Shown one piece after another: positions 37,387 through 47,113 of a stretch of DNA of 64,000 bases. Within the stretch, counting starts at the first letter, position 1. Every line of letters begins with the position of its first letter. Source of the stretch: Pallidibacillus pasinlerensis (GTDB taxonomy: Bacteria > Bacillota > Bacilli > Bacillales > Caldibacillaceae); contig NZ_JAACYS010000001.1 in the NCBI RefSeq assembly GCF_009996845.1, forward strand, positions 1 to 64,000, in the 5' to 3' direction. A program made the position numbers and the translations under genes. The notes under the pieces are model-generated. The model worked only from the letters and a program-made list of their open reading frames with translations, did no database searches and was not told the DNA's origin.

Positions 37387-38739
37387 TTGAAAACTATAAC
37401 AGATTATCGCAATAAAAAAGTATTAGTTTTAGGATTAGCAAAAAGCGGTGTTAGTGCCGCCCTTCTTTTACATGAATTAGGTGCCCTTGTTACTGTAAAT
37501 GATCTAAAACCTTTTTCAGAAAATCCAGAAGCACAAAGTTTATTAGAAAAAGGGATTAAGGTAATTTGTGGCGAACACCCAGAAGATTTGTTAGATGAAG
37601 GCTTTCAATTAGTCGTAAAAAATCCAGGTATTCCTTATTCCAACTTTTTAATTGAAGATGCAATTTCGAGAAAAATTCCTGTTATTACAGAAGTAGAGCT
37701 TGCTTATAAAATATCTGAAGCGGAATTCATCGGTATAACAGGGACAAACGGAAAAACGACGACAACAACGTTAATTTTTGAAATGTTAAAAGAAGGCCAA
37801 AAGAACCCGTTAATTGCCGGTAACATCGGTACAGTAGCTTCAGGTGTTGCAAAAGAAGCGACGAGTGAAAATAAAATTGTGATTGAGTTATCCTCGTTCC
37901 AATTAATGGGAATTCGCGAATTTCGCCCACATATTGCTATTATTACAAATCTTTATGAGGCACATCTTGATTATCACGGTACGAGAGAACAGTATGTTGA
38001 AGCGAAGAAAAATATTTATAAAAATCAAAGGGAAGAAGACTTCCTAATTTTAAACTTTAATCAGGAAGAATGTAGACAGCTTGCTGAGGAGACGAAGGCT
38101 ACGGTCATTCCATTTTCAACGGAAGAGTATTTAGAAAACGGTGTATCAGTAAAAGATGGTTATATTTATTTCAACGGTGAAAAAGTAATTGAATATAGTA
38201 AAGTTGTGTTACCGGGTAAGTTTAATCTGGAAAATATTTTAGCGAGTGTGGCAGCAGCTAAACTGACTGGTGTTACGAATGATGCAATTGAACAAGTGTT
38301 AACTACTTTCCATGGGGTAAAACATCGTTTACAATTCGTTCGCGATATCAATGGTACTTTATTTTACAATGATTCAAAGGCAACGAATATTTTAGCGACG
38401 AGAATGGCCCTTACCTCGTTTAAACAACCAATTGTTTTACTCGCTGGGGGATTAGATCGTGGAAATGGCTTCGATGAGTTAATCCCGTATCTGGATAATG
38501 TAAAAGCGCTAATAACGTTCGGAGAGACGAAAGATAAACTTATTCAAACAGGTGAAAAAGCAGGGATAGAAAGCTTACATGCCGTCAATAATGTTGAAGA
38601 GGCTGTACCACTAGCTTACTCCTTGTCCCAACCAGGTGATGTTGTATTATTATCGCCAGCGTGTGCAAGTTGGGATCAATATAAAAATTTTGAAATACGA
38701 GGAGACATTTTTATAAATGCGGTGCATAAGCTAGTATAA
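37387..38739 (+). CDS. murD: UDP-MurNAc-L-alanine:D-glutamate ligase MurD
   Basis: Adds D-glutamate to UDP-MurNAc-L-Ala. TTG start immediately after the mraY stop. 450 residues. VLVLGLAKSGVSAA is the N-terminal UDP-substrate domain, GITGTNGKTTTTT the ATP-binding loop, and HRLQFV with NDSKATN the C-terminal signature. Confidence 0.97.
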   Translation: MKTITDYRNKKVLVLGLAKSGVSAALLLHELGALVTVNDLKPFSENPEAQSLLEKGIKVICGEHPEDLLDEGFQLVVKNPGIPYSNFLIEDAISRKIPVITEVELAYKISEAEFIGITGTNGKTTTTTLIFEMLKEGQKNPLIAGNIGTVASGVAKEATSENKIVIELSSFQLMGIREFRPHIAIITNLYEAHLDYHGTREQYVEAKKNIYKNQREEDFLILNFNQEECRQLAEETKATVIPFSTEEYLENGVSVKDGYIYFNGEKVIEYSKVVLPGKFNLENILASVAAAKLTGVTNDAIEQVLTTFHGVKHRLQFVRDINGTLFYNDSKATNILATRMALTSFKQPIVLLAGGLDRGNGFDELIPYLDNVKALITFGETKDKLIQTGEKAGIESLHAVNNVEEAVPLAYSLSQPGDVVLLSPACASWDQYKNFEIRGDIFINAVHKLV

Positions 38740-38806
38740 AAGCTTGGACAAACTTACTAAGGAAAATAGGTTCAAGCTTTAATTTGCTTTAATGGGGTGA
38801 CCTGTT

Positions 38807-39907
38807 TTGCCGGTAAAAAAAACGACTCCAGATTTTATTTTAGTAATTGTCATTTTATTACTATTGTCCATCGGATTAATCATGGTATATAGTGCCAGTG
38901 CCGTTTGGGCCGATTACAATTTCGACGATTCCTTTTATTTTGCAAAAAGGCAACTTTTATTTGCCGTCGTCGGACTCGTTGCGATGTTTTTCATTATGAA
39001 TGTTGATTACTGGACATGGCGCAATTGGTCTAAGGTTCTATTAATTTTTTGTTTTATATTACTTATCGCTGTATTAATTCCTGGAATTGGAATTGTGCGA
39101 AATGGTTCGCGAAGTTGGATTGGTGTCGGCGCATTTTCCATCCAACCTTCTGAATTTATGAAGTTAGCGATGATTGTTTTTTTAGCTAAATTTTTATCTG
39201 CGAATCAAAGAAATATTACCCAATTTACAAAAGGATTTGTTCCAAGTCTAGCACTCGTTTTCCTAGCCTTCGGTTTAATTATGCTTCAACCGGACTTAGG
39301 AACAGGTACGGTTATGGTCGGCACTTGTATGATTATGATCTTTGTTGCAGGTGCAAAAATATCCCATTTTATTGGGCTAGGATTAGTTGGGGTTACTGGT
39401 TTTGTCGGCTTAATTTTAGCGGCCCCATATCGAATGGCTCGGATTACATCATATCTTGATCCTTGGTCTGACCCGTTAGGAACTGGATTTCAAATTATTC
39501 AATCATTGTATGCGATTGGACCAGGCGGATTGTTCGGCTTAGGACTTGGACAAAGTAGACAAAAGTTTTTCTATTTACCGGAACCACAAACAGATTTTAT
39601 TTTTGCTATTCTAGCTGAAGAATTAGGGTTTATTGGCGGAGCCTTCGTTTTACTATTATTTGCTTTATTGTTATGGCGAGGCATTCGGGTTGCATTAAAC
39701 GCACCAGATTTATATGGTAGCTTTTTAGCCGTCGGGATTATCTCGATGATTGCGGTTCAAGTAATGATTAATATCGGAGTTGTTACTGGATTAATCCCAG
39801 TTACCGGAATTACCCTCCCATTTTTTAGCTATGGAGGCTCATCCCTTACATTAATGCTCATGGCCGTAGGAATATTATTGAATATTAGTAGATATGCTAG
39901 GATTTAA
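38807..39907 (+). CDS. spoVE: SEDS glycosyltransferase SpoVE (FtsW family)
   Basis: Peptidoglycan polymerase of the SEDS family, cortex synthesis partner of SpoVD. TTG start at 38807 after GGGGTGA; 366 residues, the same length as B. subtilis SpoVE and very similar to it as I recall it. Ten membrane helices; IMVYSASAVWADY, NGSRSWIGVG, QPSEFMKLA, QPDLGTG and PVTGITLPFFSYGGSS are SEDS signatures. In B. subtilis murG and murB follow; here a terminator follows instead. Confidence 0.94.
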   Translation: MPVKKTTPDFILVIVILLLLSIGLIMVYSASAVWADYNFDDSFYFAKRQLLFAVVGLVAMFFIMNVDYWTWRNWSKVLLIFCFILLIAVLIPGIGIVRNGSRSWIGVGAFSIQPSEFMKLAMIVFLAKFLSANQRNITQFTKGFVPSLALVFLAFGLIMLQPDLGTGTVMVGTCMIMIFVAGAKISHFIGLGLVGVTGFVGLILAAPYRMARITSYLDPWSDPLGTGFQIIQSLYAIGPGGLFGLGLGQSRQKFFYLPEPQTDFIFAILAEELGFIGGAFVLLLFALLLWRGIRVALNAPDLYGSFLAVGIISMIAVQVMINIGVVTGLIPVTGITLPFFSYGGSSLTLMLMAVGILLNISRYARI

Positions 39908-39916
39908 TTTAAAATT

Positions 39917-39942
39917 AGGGCGGAATTAGTTCCGCTCTTTTT
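39917..39942 (+). terminator. Terminator of spoVE
   Basis: AGGGCGGAA / TTCCGCTCT with TTAG loop and T run. It ends the murE-spoVE transcript where murG would be expected. Confidence 0.85.
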
Positions 39943-40252
39943 CATGTTTAAAATTTTTATAACACCCCAGTTTCATTTTTGTAATATTATATTTACATTT
40001 CCAATACAAGGAACAAAACCCTCATACAATGTTGTATTATTAGGTTTACCAGGAGCGTTAAATACCACATCTTGCTTTTTCAAAAAAACATAAAAAATTA
40101 AAATAAAATCTGTATCATTTGTATCGGAATTGTCTGTAATCCTATGTTATAATGGGGTTATATAAAATTGGTACTAAAAGGCTATATATTATTAATCGTG
40201 AAATATTTAAAATATATTAATATAAACCTCTTGCGTAGGTGAGGTGTAAAGT
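39943..40252. other. Gap between spoVE and divIB where murG-murB are expected
   Basis: About 310 bases. An extended -10 (TGTTATAAT, 40145-40153) can start divIB transcription. On the minus strand, 39973-40146 is open for 57 codons but has no ATG/GTG start or site. I see no sequence resembling murG or murB. Confidence 0.5.
40145..40153 (+). promoter_or_regulatory. Extended -10 element before divIB
   Basis: TGTTATAAT, a perfect TGnTATAAT. No good -35, which extended -10 promoters can do without. It lies about 100 bases before the divIB start and follows the spoVE terminator. Confidence 0.45.
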
Positions 40253-41038
40253 TTGGCAAAAAAAGTAATATCAATCGAAGATCGAATTCCAAAATTAAAA
40301 GAGCAACGTAAGAAAAAGGCAAATCGAAGAATTGTCACCTTATTATTTTTATTTTTTATGTTAATCCTATCAATTCTTTATTTTAATTCACCATATAGTA
40401 AAATTGGTGAAATTCATGTTGAAGGAAATTATCTCGTAACGAAAGAAGAGATTATTTCACTAAGTAACTTAACCGACAAAACGGTTCTTTTTAATTTGAA
40501 TAAAGCGGAAATTGCAGAACGAATTTTATCCATACCAACAATAAAAGATGTCGAAATTTCAATGCGATTTCCAAACAAAGTTACGTTAACAATAGAAGAA
40601 CAAAAAATATTAGGATATTTACAAGAAAACGGAACTATTTCCCCTTTTTTAGAAAACGGAATTGTGGTTAAGCAAAATCCAACAAATGCTCCAACAATAG
40701 GTCCTGTCCTGCAAAATTTTAATGATTCAAATATCCGGAGTCTTCTAGCCGATGCGTTAAAGGAAATGCCAGAAGAAATTCGACATTCAATATCGGAAAT
40801 TATTTATACCCCAAAAGAAACGGATGAATATAGTATTACTGCCTTTATGAATGATGGAAATGAGGTTCGGGCTACATTACGAACTTTTGCAGAAAAAATG
40901 AAATATTATCCTACATTCGTAAAACAATTAGATCCAGAAGATAAAGGGATAATCGATATTGAAGTAGGTGCCTTTTTTAAATCCTATCAGGCAGAAACTT
41001 CAAATTCAGATCCAAATGAAGAAAATTCACAGGAATAG
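40253..41038 (+). CDS. divIB: Cell division protein DivIB (FtsQ family)
   Basis: Bitopic divisome protein. TTG start at 40253 after GGTGAGGTG; 261 residues. Basic cytoplasmic segment (1-26), membrane helix at about 27-44, POTRA domain from about 48 (IGEIHVEGNYLVTKEEI), then the FtsQ/DivIB beta domain and an acidic tail. It interacts with FtsL and DivIC. Confidence 0.92.
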   Translation: MAKKVISIEDRIPKLKEQRKKKANRRIVTLLFLFFMLILSILYFNSPYSKIGEIHVEGNYLVTKEEIISLSNLTDKTVLFNLNKAEIAERILSIPTIKDVEISMRFPNKVTLTIEEQKILGYLQENGTISPFLENGIVVKQNPTNAPTIGPVLQNFNDSNIRSLLADALKEMPEEIRHSISEIIYTPKETDEYSITAFMNDGNEVRATLRTFAEKMKYYPTFVKQLDPEDKGIIDIEVGAFFKSYQAETSNSDPNEENSQE

Positions 41039-41214
41039 TAATCTTATATTTAATAAAAAATAAAAGATGTAGTAGGCGGTCCATAATTCTACACAATTTA
41101 ATTTAATAAAATTTAACATAAATAGTTTTTTATTTTGCAATCAAATTCCATCTTGTATTTATTTTTGTGTAATTAGGGATCGCCTGTAACAGTAATTTTA
41201 TAAAGAAAGTGTCG

Positions 41215-41919
41215 ATGAAGTTGAAAAAAAATCGAATTGTTTTTGCTCTTGTTTTTTTAGTACTCGGCTTTATGATTAGTTACTCTTATCAATTAACAAA
41301 AAATAATGCAAATCAAGTAACAATTAATGATCGTGAATGGGAAAGAAACATTCAATTACGAAATCAATTAAATGATTTAGAAGAAAAAAATACTCGTTTA
41401 CAAGAAGAGCTTTTTGAAAAACAGAAAACGTTATTTGAATTAGAAGAAAGTATTGTTGAAGATGAAAAGCTTCTCGCTCATTTAGCTGAAGAAGTTGAAG
41501 AGTTACGTATGGTACTTGGTAAAGTGGCAGTTCAAGGGGAAGGGATAGAAGTTACGTTAGACGATGGTACATTCGATCCTAAAGCTGGTGATATAAATAG
41601 TTTCCTCGTTCATGAGCACCATGTTTTAAATGTTGTTAATGAATTGTACATATCTGGTGCTGAAGCTATAGCAATTAATGGGAAACGATTAACTAGTAAT
41701 TCCTATATAGAATGTACTGGACCTGTCATAACTGTCGATGGCGAACAGTTTCCTGCTCCCTTTGTTATCAGTGCGATAGGCGATGCTGATACTTTAGTAA
41801 AAGCGATAAATATACAAGGTGGTGTAAAAGACCAACTCGTAAATGATAATATCGTTTTTAAGTTAGAAAAAAAGGATAAAATTGTTATGAAAACTATACT
41901 TGGTAAAAACGATTCGTAA
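41215..41919 (+). CDS. ylxW: YlxW, DUF881 family protein
   Basis: Single-pass membrane protein of the DUF881 family, 234 residues from ATG 41215 (a GTG two codons upstream is also possible; the ribosome-binding site is weak). N-terminal helix, then a coiled coil (about 35-90), then the globular domain with GEGIEVTLDDG and EAIAINGKRL. Function unknown. First of two tandem paralogues. Confidence 0.85.
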   Translation: MKLKKNRIVFALVFLVLGFMISYSYQLTKNNANQVTINDREWERNIQLRNQLNDLEEKNTRLQEELFEKQKTLFELEESIVEDEKLLAHLAEEVEELRMVLGKVAVQGEGIEVTLDDGTFDPKAGDINSFLVHEHHVLNVVNELYISGAEAIAINGKRLTSNSYIECTGPVITVDGEQFPAPFVISAIGDADTLVKAINIQGGVKDQLVNDNIVFKLEKKDKIVMKTILGKNDS

Positions 41920-41937
41920 TTGACGATAGAAAGTTTG

Positions 41938-42654
41938 ATGGAAATGATAACGATAAACAAGAAAGGTTTCATTTTTATTTGTTTTTTATTTGGAGTAATG
42001 TTAGCAATCCAAATTAACTCATTAAAGAAAGAAGAAACTGTTGAGTCACAAGATACTTGGGAATTAAGGCAAAAATTGACAGAAGCAATGAAAACTGAAT
42101 CAAACATATTAAAAGAAATACAGGAAGTAGATGAACGGCTTGCTCAATATGAAACAAAAAATGCCCAGTCAGGAAGAAGTATACTGCAAGATACTTTAAA
42201 TGACCTACGATTAGAAGCGGGGTTGGAGGAATTGGAAGGTCCAGGTATTATAATAACCGTTTCTAAAGCAGATGAATTTATTAACGCCGGTGACTCTAAT
42301 CCATATATATCGCCATCTGTATTACGGAAACTAATGAATGAATTAAATCGTTATGGTGCTAAAGCGATTTCTATTGCTGACCAGCGGATAATTACATATT
42401 CTACAATACGCTACATTGAAGGGGAGACGAAAGTTGACGGTTTTCCATTAAAAAATTTTCCGATGCAAATAAAAGTAGTAACAGAAGATGAAGAATCTGC
42501 GGAAAAGTTGTATAATTATATGCAAGTTTCGACAATTTCTGATGACTTTTTTATTGATCGATTTAATATATCAATTTCGGAACCGAAACAAAGTATAACG
42601 ATTCCTGCCTACAATGGTGATTTTCATATTAAATCGATGGAGATTGTAAATTAG
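41938..42654 (+). CDS. ylxX: YlxX, DUF881 family protein
   Basis: Second DUF881 protein, about 238 residues, with the same plan: membrane helix (about 9-25), coiled coil, globular domain with EGPGIIITVSKAD and GAKAISIADQRI. I chose ATG 41938; a TTG at 41920 directly after the ylxW stop is also possible, and neither has a strong site. Function unknown. Confidence 0.82.
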   Translation: MEMITINKKGFIFICFLFGVMLAIQINSLKKEETVESQDTWELRQKLTEAMKTESNILKEIQEVDERLAQYETKNAQSGRSILQDTLNDLRLEAGLEELEGPGIIITVSKADEFINAGDSNPYISPSVLRKLMNELNRYGAKAISIADQRIITYSTIRYIEGETKVDGFPLKNFPMQIKVVTEDEESAEKLYNYMQVSTISDDFFIDRFNISISEPKQSITIPAYNGDFHIKSMEIVN

Positions 42655-42673
42655 AAGGGGATAGATATTTAGA

Positions 42674-43042
42674 ATGTGGCTCCCTATATTGAGTTTAATT
42701 ATTGGTTTAAGTCTCGGAATATTAACAGATTTGGAAATACCGAATCAATATTCAGATTACCTTTCCATTGCTATACTAGCTGCATTAGACACATTAGTTG
42801 GTGGTATTCGAGCACAATTGCAAAATTTATATGACGAAAAGATATTTGTAACGGGTTTTTTCACAAATATTATTTTAGCAGCAAGTTTAGCTTTCCTCGG
42901 CGTCCAGATTGGTGTAGACTTGTATTTAGCGGCAGTTTTTGCATTTGGAGTAAGGTTATTCCAAAATATTGCCGTCATAAGAAGAATTTTAATTACAAAG
43001 TGGTCATTTCCGAGAAAAAGTGAAAAAAGAACGATAAAATAA
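42674..43042 (+). CDS. sbp: Small basic protein Sbp (DUF1290)
   Basis: Membrane protein of 122 residues with three to four helices, DUF1290 family. ALDTLVGGIRAQLQ and FFTNIILAASLAFLG are typical stretches, and the C-terminus is strongly basic. It lies just before ftsA, as in B. subtilis. Function unknown. Confidence 0.9.
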   Translation: MWLPILSLIIGLSLGILTDLEIPNQYSDYLSIAILAALDTLVGGIRAQLQNLYDEKIFVTGFFTNIILAASLAFLGVQIGVDLYLAAVFAFGVRLFQNIAVIRRILITKWSFPRKSEKRTIK

Positions 43043-43237
43043 AAGGAAAAACCATTGAAAAAAGCGAATATTTCTAGTGCTATTATTTTTTCGTTTACTG
43101 TTTTTGAAAAATACGTTTTAATAAATGTATATGCATTTTTTAAACATAATTTCGTTCATTTTTTTATTGGAAAATTATATTAAAAACATTTATATTGTTG
43201 TTCACACGAAATATGTGGGAAAAAGGAGGTGCCATAG

Positions 43238-44527
43238 ATGAACAGCAATGCGATCTATGTAAGTTTAGACATCGGTACATCCAATGTGAAGATAATTATC
43301 GGTGAGATGGTAAATAAATCCTTAAATGTAATTGGCGTTGGAAATGTGAAGTCCGAAGGCTTGAAAAAAGGTGCCATTATCGATATTGATAAAACTGTTC
43401 AATCTATTAAACGGGCGAAAGAACAGGCTGAACGAATGATCGATATGGAGATAAACCAAGTGATTGTAGGTATACCTGCACAAAATATCTCTCTCATCGA
43501 TTGTCATGGAGTTGTTGCCGTTAGTAGTGAGAATCGAGAAATTACGGATGAAGATGTCTATCGAGTAATTGATGCGGCTCAGGTAATATCAATACCGCCT
43601 GATCGAGAAATTATAAATATTATTAGAAAGCAATTTATTGTCGATACACAAGATGAAATAAATGATCCAAGAGGAATGATTGGTGTACGTCTAGAAATGG
43701 AAGGTTCATTAGTAATAGGACCACGTACATTTTTACTTAATATACTTCGTTGCGTAGAAAAGGCGGGACTCGAGATAGTTGACATTGTTCTTCAGCCTTT
43801 AGCAACCGGAGAAGTTGCTTTATCTTCTGATGAAAAATACTTAGGTTCAGCACTTATTGAAATCGGAGGAGGTTCCACTACCGTTACCGTATTTGAAGAT
43901 GGTTTTATTAAAGGTACAGCTATGTTACCTATTGGTGGTGACCAAATTACTAAGGACATTTCCATTGTACTTAGAACTTCGACGGAAGATGCTGAAGCTG
44001 TAAAAATCAAATATGGCCAAGCATTATATGATTTAGCATCAGAAGATGAAACATTTACAGTACAAATAATTGGCAGTAATGAAAAACAAGAATACAATCA
44101 ACAATTCCTTGCCGAAATTATCGAAGCAAGATTAGTAGAATTATTAGAGCTTGTTGCCTATGAAATTCAAAAAATGGGCATTGAAGAATTACCAGGAGGA
44201 TTTGTATTAACTGGTGGTACTGCAAGCATGCAAGGTCTACCTGAGTTAGCACAAGCGATTTTCCAAAATCGTGTACGGGTAGCGATCCCAGATTATATTG
44301 GAGTGCGTGAGCCCCAATATACAACTGCAGTTGGAATTATAAAATATGCTTATGAGAATGCTAGATTACAAGGAAAAGAAACTGAAACCGCCGTTGTACC
44401 AGTTGAGCAAAAGGAACGTAAAACGGCAAAACCACAAGCAAAAGTTAACAACAACAATAATAAAGAACCACAACAAGATGGGAAGTTTTCAAAAATGAAA
44501 AAGTTCCTAGGCTCTTTTTTTGAATAG
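43238..44527 (+). CDS. ftsA: Cell division protein FtsA
   Basis: Actin-like ATPase that tethers FtsZ to the membrane. ATG 43238 after AAGGAGGTG; 429 residues. SLDIGTSNVKIIIGE is the phosphate-1 motif; EIGGGSTTVTVFEDG is phosphate-2; the adenosine motif is FVLTGGTASMQG. The C-terminus (KFSKMKKFLGSFFE) is the amphipathic membrane helix, after a low-complexity linker. ftsZ follows after 36 bases. Confidence 0.97.
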   Translation: MNSNAIYVSLDIGTSNVKIIIGEMVNKSLNVIGVGNVKSEGLKKGAIIDIDKTVQSIKRAKEQAERMIDMEINQVIVGIPAQNISLIDCHGVVAVSSENREITDEDVYRVIDAAQVISIPPDREIINIIRKQFIVDTQDEINDPRGMIGVRLEMEGSLVIGPRTFLLNILRCVEKAGLEIVDIVLQPLATGEVALSSDEKYLGSALIEIGGGSTTVTVFEDGFIKGTAMLPIGGDQITKDISIVLRTSTEDAEAVKIKYGQALYDLASEDETFTVQIIGSNEKQEYNQQFLAEIIEARLVELLELVAYEIQKMGIEELPGGFVLTGGTASMQGLPELAQAIFQNRVRVAIPDYIGVREPQYTTAVGIIKYAYENARLQGKETETAVVPVEQKERKTAKPQAKVNNNNNKEPQQDGKFSKMKKFLGSFFE

Positions 44528-44563
44528 AAAATAATAGGAATAAGGAATTAGGAGGATTTTTGC

Positions 44564-45748
44564 ATGTTGGAATTTGAATCACAAATCGACCAATTAGCGA
44601 CAATAAAAGTAATTGGTGTCGGTGGCGGCGGAAATAATGCAGTAAATCGAATGATTGAGCATGGAGTTCAAGGGGTTGAATTTATTGCCGTCAATACTGA
44701 TGCTCAAGCTTTAAATTTATCGAAAGCTGATATAAAAATTCAAATCGGTGCAAAACTTACGAAAGGATTAGGTGCCGGTGCTAATCCTGAAGTAGGTAAA
44801 AAAGCTGCTGAAGAAAGTAAAGAACAAATTGAAGAAGTAGTTAAAGGTGCAGATATGGTTTTCGTTACCGCAGGAATGGGTGGCGGTACTGGTACGGGTG
44901 CAGCACCTGTAATTGCGAAAATTGCAAAAGAACTTGGTGCACTAACTGTCGGAGTAGTTACACGTCCATTTTCTTTTGAAGGTAAAAGACGTCAAACATA
45001 CGCAGCAAACGGTATCACTACAATGAAAGATTCTGTTGATACTTTAATTGTTATTCCGAACGACCGACTATTAGAAATCGTCGATAAAAGTACACCGATG
45101 TTAGAAGCGTTTAAAGAAGCTGACAATGTATTACGTCAAGGTGTACAAGGAATTTCCGATTTAATCGCAGTACCAGGTCTAATTAACCTTGACTTCGCTG
45201 ACGTGAAAACGATTATGTCCAATAAAGGTTCAGCACTTATGGGAATCGGAATTGCTTCTGGAGAAAATCGAGCGGCTGAAGCAGCGAAAAAAGCAATTAA
45301 TAGTCCATTGTTAGAGACATCTATCGATGGTGCCCAAGGTGTCATCATGAATATTACAGGTGGCGTTAACTTAAGTTTATTTGAAGTACAAGAAGCAGCT
45401 GAAATTGTTTCTTCTGCGTCTGACGAAGAAGTTAACATGATCTTTGGTTCTGTAATTAATGAAAACTTGAAAGATGAAATCGTTGTTACGGTCATTGCTA
45501 CTGGATTTAATGAGGATTCAAATCAAAATAAACAACCTCAAACTCGTCCTAATGTTAAACAAGCTAAAACAACGACTTCAACACAAAGTCAAAGTCAAAA
45601 CCAAAGCCAAACACAACAAAGAAGAGAACAACCAGTTAATGAACAACCTCAATATCAGGAACCTGCAAGGGAAACAAATGTGGACTATCAGGAAGATATG
45701 TTAGATATCCCAGCATTCCTTCGTAACCGTAATAAACGCAGACTATAA
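44564..45748 (+). CDS. ftsZ: Cell division protein FtsZ
   Basis: Tubulin-like GTPase forming the Z ring. 394 residues. The GTP-binding motif is [10 protein letters not shown] at about 107-116, and [11 protein letters not shown] is the T7 synergy loop region. A Gln/Asn/Ser-rich linker (about 320-370) precedes the conserved C-terminal peptide [14 protein letters not shown], which binds FtsA, SepF and other partners. AGGAGG precedes the ATG; a strong terminator follows. Confidence 0.98.
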   Translation: MLEFESQIDQLATIKVIGVGGGGNNAVNRMIEHGVQGVEFIAVNTDAQALNLSKADIKIQIGAKLTKGLGAGANPEVGKKAAEESKEQIEEVVKGADMVFVTAGMGGGTGTGAAPVIAKIAKELGALTVGVVTRPFSFEGKRRQTYAANGITTMKDSVDTLIVIPNDRLLEIVDKSTPMLEAFKEADNVLRQGVQGISDLIAVPGLINLDFADVKTIMSNKGSALMGIGIASGENRAAEAAKKAINSPLLETSIDGAQGVIMNITGGVNLSLFEVQEAAEIVSSASDEEVNMIFGSVINENLKDEIVVTVIATGFNEDSNQNKQPQTRPNVKQAKTTTSTQSQSQNQSQTQQRREQPVNEQPQYQEPARETNVDYQEDMLDIPAFLRNRNKRRL

Positions 45749-45753
45749 AATGG

Positions 45754-45806
45754 AAAAGATTACCCATGTGTAAGAAAAATTTCTTTCGGTGGGTAATCTT
45801 TTTATG
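45754..45806 (+). terminator. Terminator of ftsZ
   Basis: Perfect 13-base stem AAAAGATTACCCA / TGGGTAATCTTTT followed by TTTATG. Confidence 0.9.
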
Positions 45807-46153
45807 TTTCACTAAAAACTCCCAATGAAATAATTACCCCATAATATCGCTAGTAACCTTTTACTCTACAAAACTTGCTAAAGTTACTATGGAAAGTAAC
45901 ATTAATCTTCAAGAAAACGAAACTACAGTAAAATATGTTCTAAATCCTTTTCTTTAAGTTCTGTATATATCCACAATTCCCATTCGTTTTTCCACGACAA
46001 AATAATGGTTTTTTCCTGAAAACTTCCTACATTTCCATGACATAAAGCGACACACTTTTGAATAAAATCAGAATATACTTATGGATAAGAATAGGAGATT
46101 AAATAATAGTCTATCCAATCCAACTTAAAATTAATAATAAGGGGTATACTCTG
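45807..46153 (+). promoter_or_regulatory. spoIIG upstream region with possible Spo0A boxes
   Basis: About 350 bases between ftsZ and spoIIGA. The spoIIG promoter of B. subtilis is SigA-type with Spo0A bound near -35. Here CGACAAA (45995-46001) matches seven of nine bases of the Spo0A box in reverse, CGACA recurs at 46048-46052, and TATACT at 46074-46079 is a possible -10. The spacing does not reproduce the B. subtilis promoter exactly, so this is tentative. AAGGGGT at 46139-46145 serves the spoIIGA TTG. Confidence 0.35.
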
Positions 46154-47077
46154 TTGACCGTGTATTTAGATATTATCTGGATACTTAATTTTTTATTTGA
46201 TAGTCTTTTGCTTTTTTTAACTGGATTAATATTAAAAAGAAGAACCAAAAAATGGCGCGTTTTTCTCGGTGGATTTTTTGGTTCATTAATTATTTTTGCA
46301 CCTTTTACACCCTTTGCAATATTAACATCTTCATTTTTTAAAATTTTCATTTCAATTTTGATGGTTATTGTAGCCTTTGGCTTTAAGCGAATGAAATACT
46401 TTTTTGCGAACTTATCAATTTTTTATCTCGTAACATTTGCAATGGGAGGTGCAATGATTGGTGTTCATTATTTGTTGAATTTTGATTACGATCTTGCAAA
46501 TGCCCTCTTTTTAACTCATATTCAAGGTTTTGGAGATCCGATTAGTTGGTTGTTCGTTATTCTCGGTTTTCCTGTGCTTTGGTATTTTTCAAAAAATACG
46601 TTCGATCGGTTTGAAAATCATAAAATTCAATCTGATCAGCTCATTGACTTAGAGGTATTCATATTTGATAAATCCGTTCGTTTACGAGGATTGGTAGATA
46701 GTGGTAACCAATTGTATGATCCGCTTACGAGAAGACCGGTGATGATTGTTTCCTTAAAAAAAATGACTAATCTTCTTCCGAAAGAAATAATCCCGATTTT
46801 TAATAATGTTAATCAATTGTGGAACGAGAGCAATGAAGTCCCAAATGAGTGGGGGAATCGTCTATCCGTTGTCCCATATCGCGTTGTTGGTAAAGACCAT
46901 CAACTGATTGTTACATTTCGACCTGATAAGGTTATGTTCATGCAAAATGAGGAGAAATTTCAAACAGACAAATTATTAATTGGGTTAGTGAATCAAAAAC
47001 TCTCTAGTGATGACACATTCGATAGCATTATCCATCCTAAAATTCTTACTAGTGCAAAAGGTCAACAAGTATCTTAA
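46154..47077 (+). CDS. spoIIGA: Sigma-E processing peptidase SpoIIGA
   Basis: Membrane aspartic protease that cleaves pro-SigE in the mother cell after a signal from the forespore (SpoIIR). TTG start at 46154; 307 residues. Five membrane helices in residues 1-150, then the protease domain with the catalytic Asp182 in GLVDSGNQLYDPLT, equivalent to Asp183 of B. subtilis. sigE follows 36 bases later. Confidence 0.95.
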   Translation: MTVYLDIIWILNFLFDSLLLFLTGLILKRRTKKWRVFLGGFFGSLIIFAPFTPFAILTSSFFKIFISILMVIVAFGFKRMKYFFANLSIFYLVTFAMGGAMIGVHYLLNFDYDLANALFLTHIQGFGDPISWLFVILGFPVLWYFSKNTFDRFENHKIQSDQLIDLEVFIFDKSVRLRGLVDSGNQLYDPLTRRPVMIVSLKKMTNLLPKEIIPIFNNVNQLWNESNEVPNEWGNRLSVVPYRVVGKDHQLIVTFRPDKVMFMQNEEKFQTDKLLIGLVNQKLSSDDTFDSIIHPKILTSAKGQQVS

Positions 47078-47113
47078 AAATATAAAAAATAAAAGTTAGA
47101 AGGGAGTTTGAAA

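Noticed and set aside
39908-40252. Degenerate murG or murB in the spoVE-divIB gap
   Set aside because: The gap is far too short and none of its frames shows the MurG glycine-rich start or MurB motifs.
45136-45704. Frames overlapping ftsZ on both strands
   Set aside because: Shadow frames; ftsZ coding is unambiguous, and the plus-strand one reflects the Gln-rich linker.
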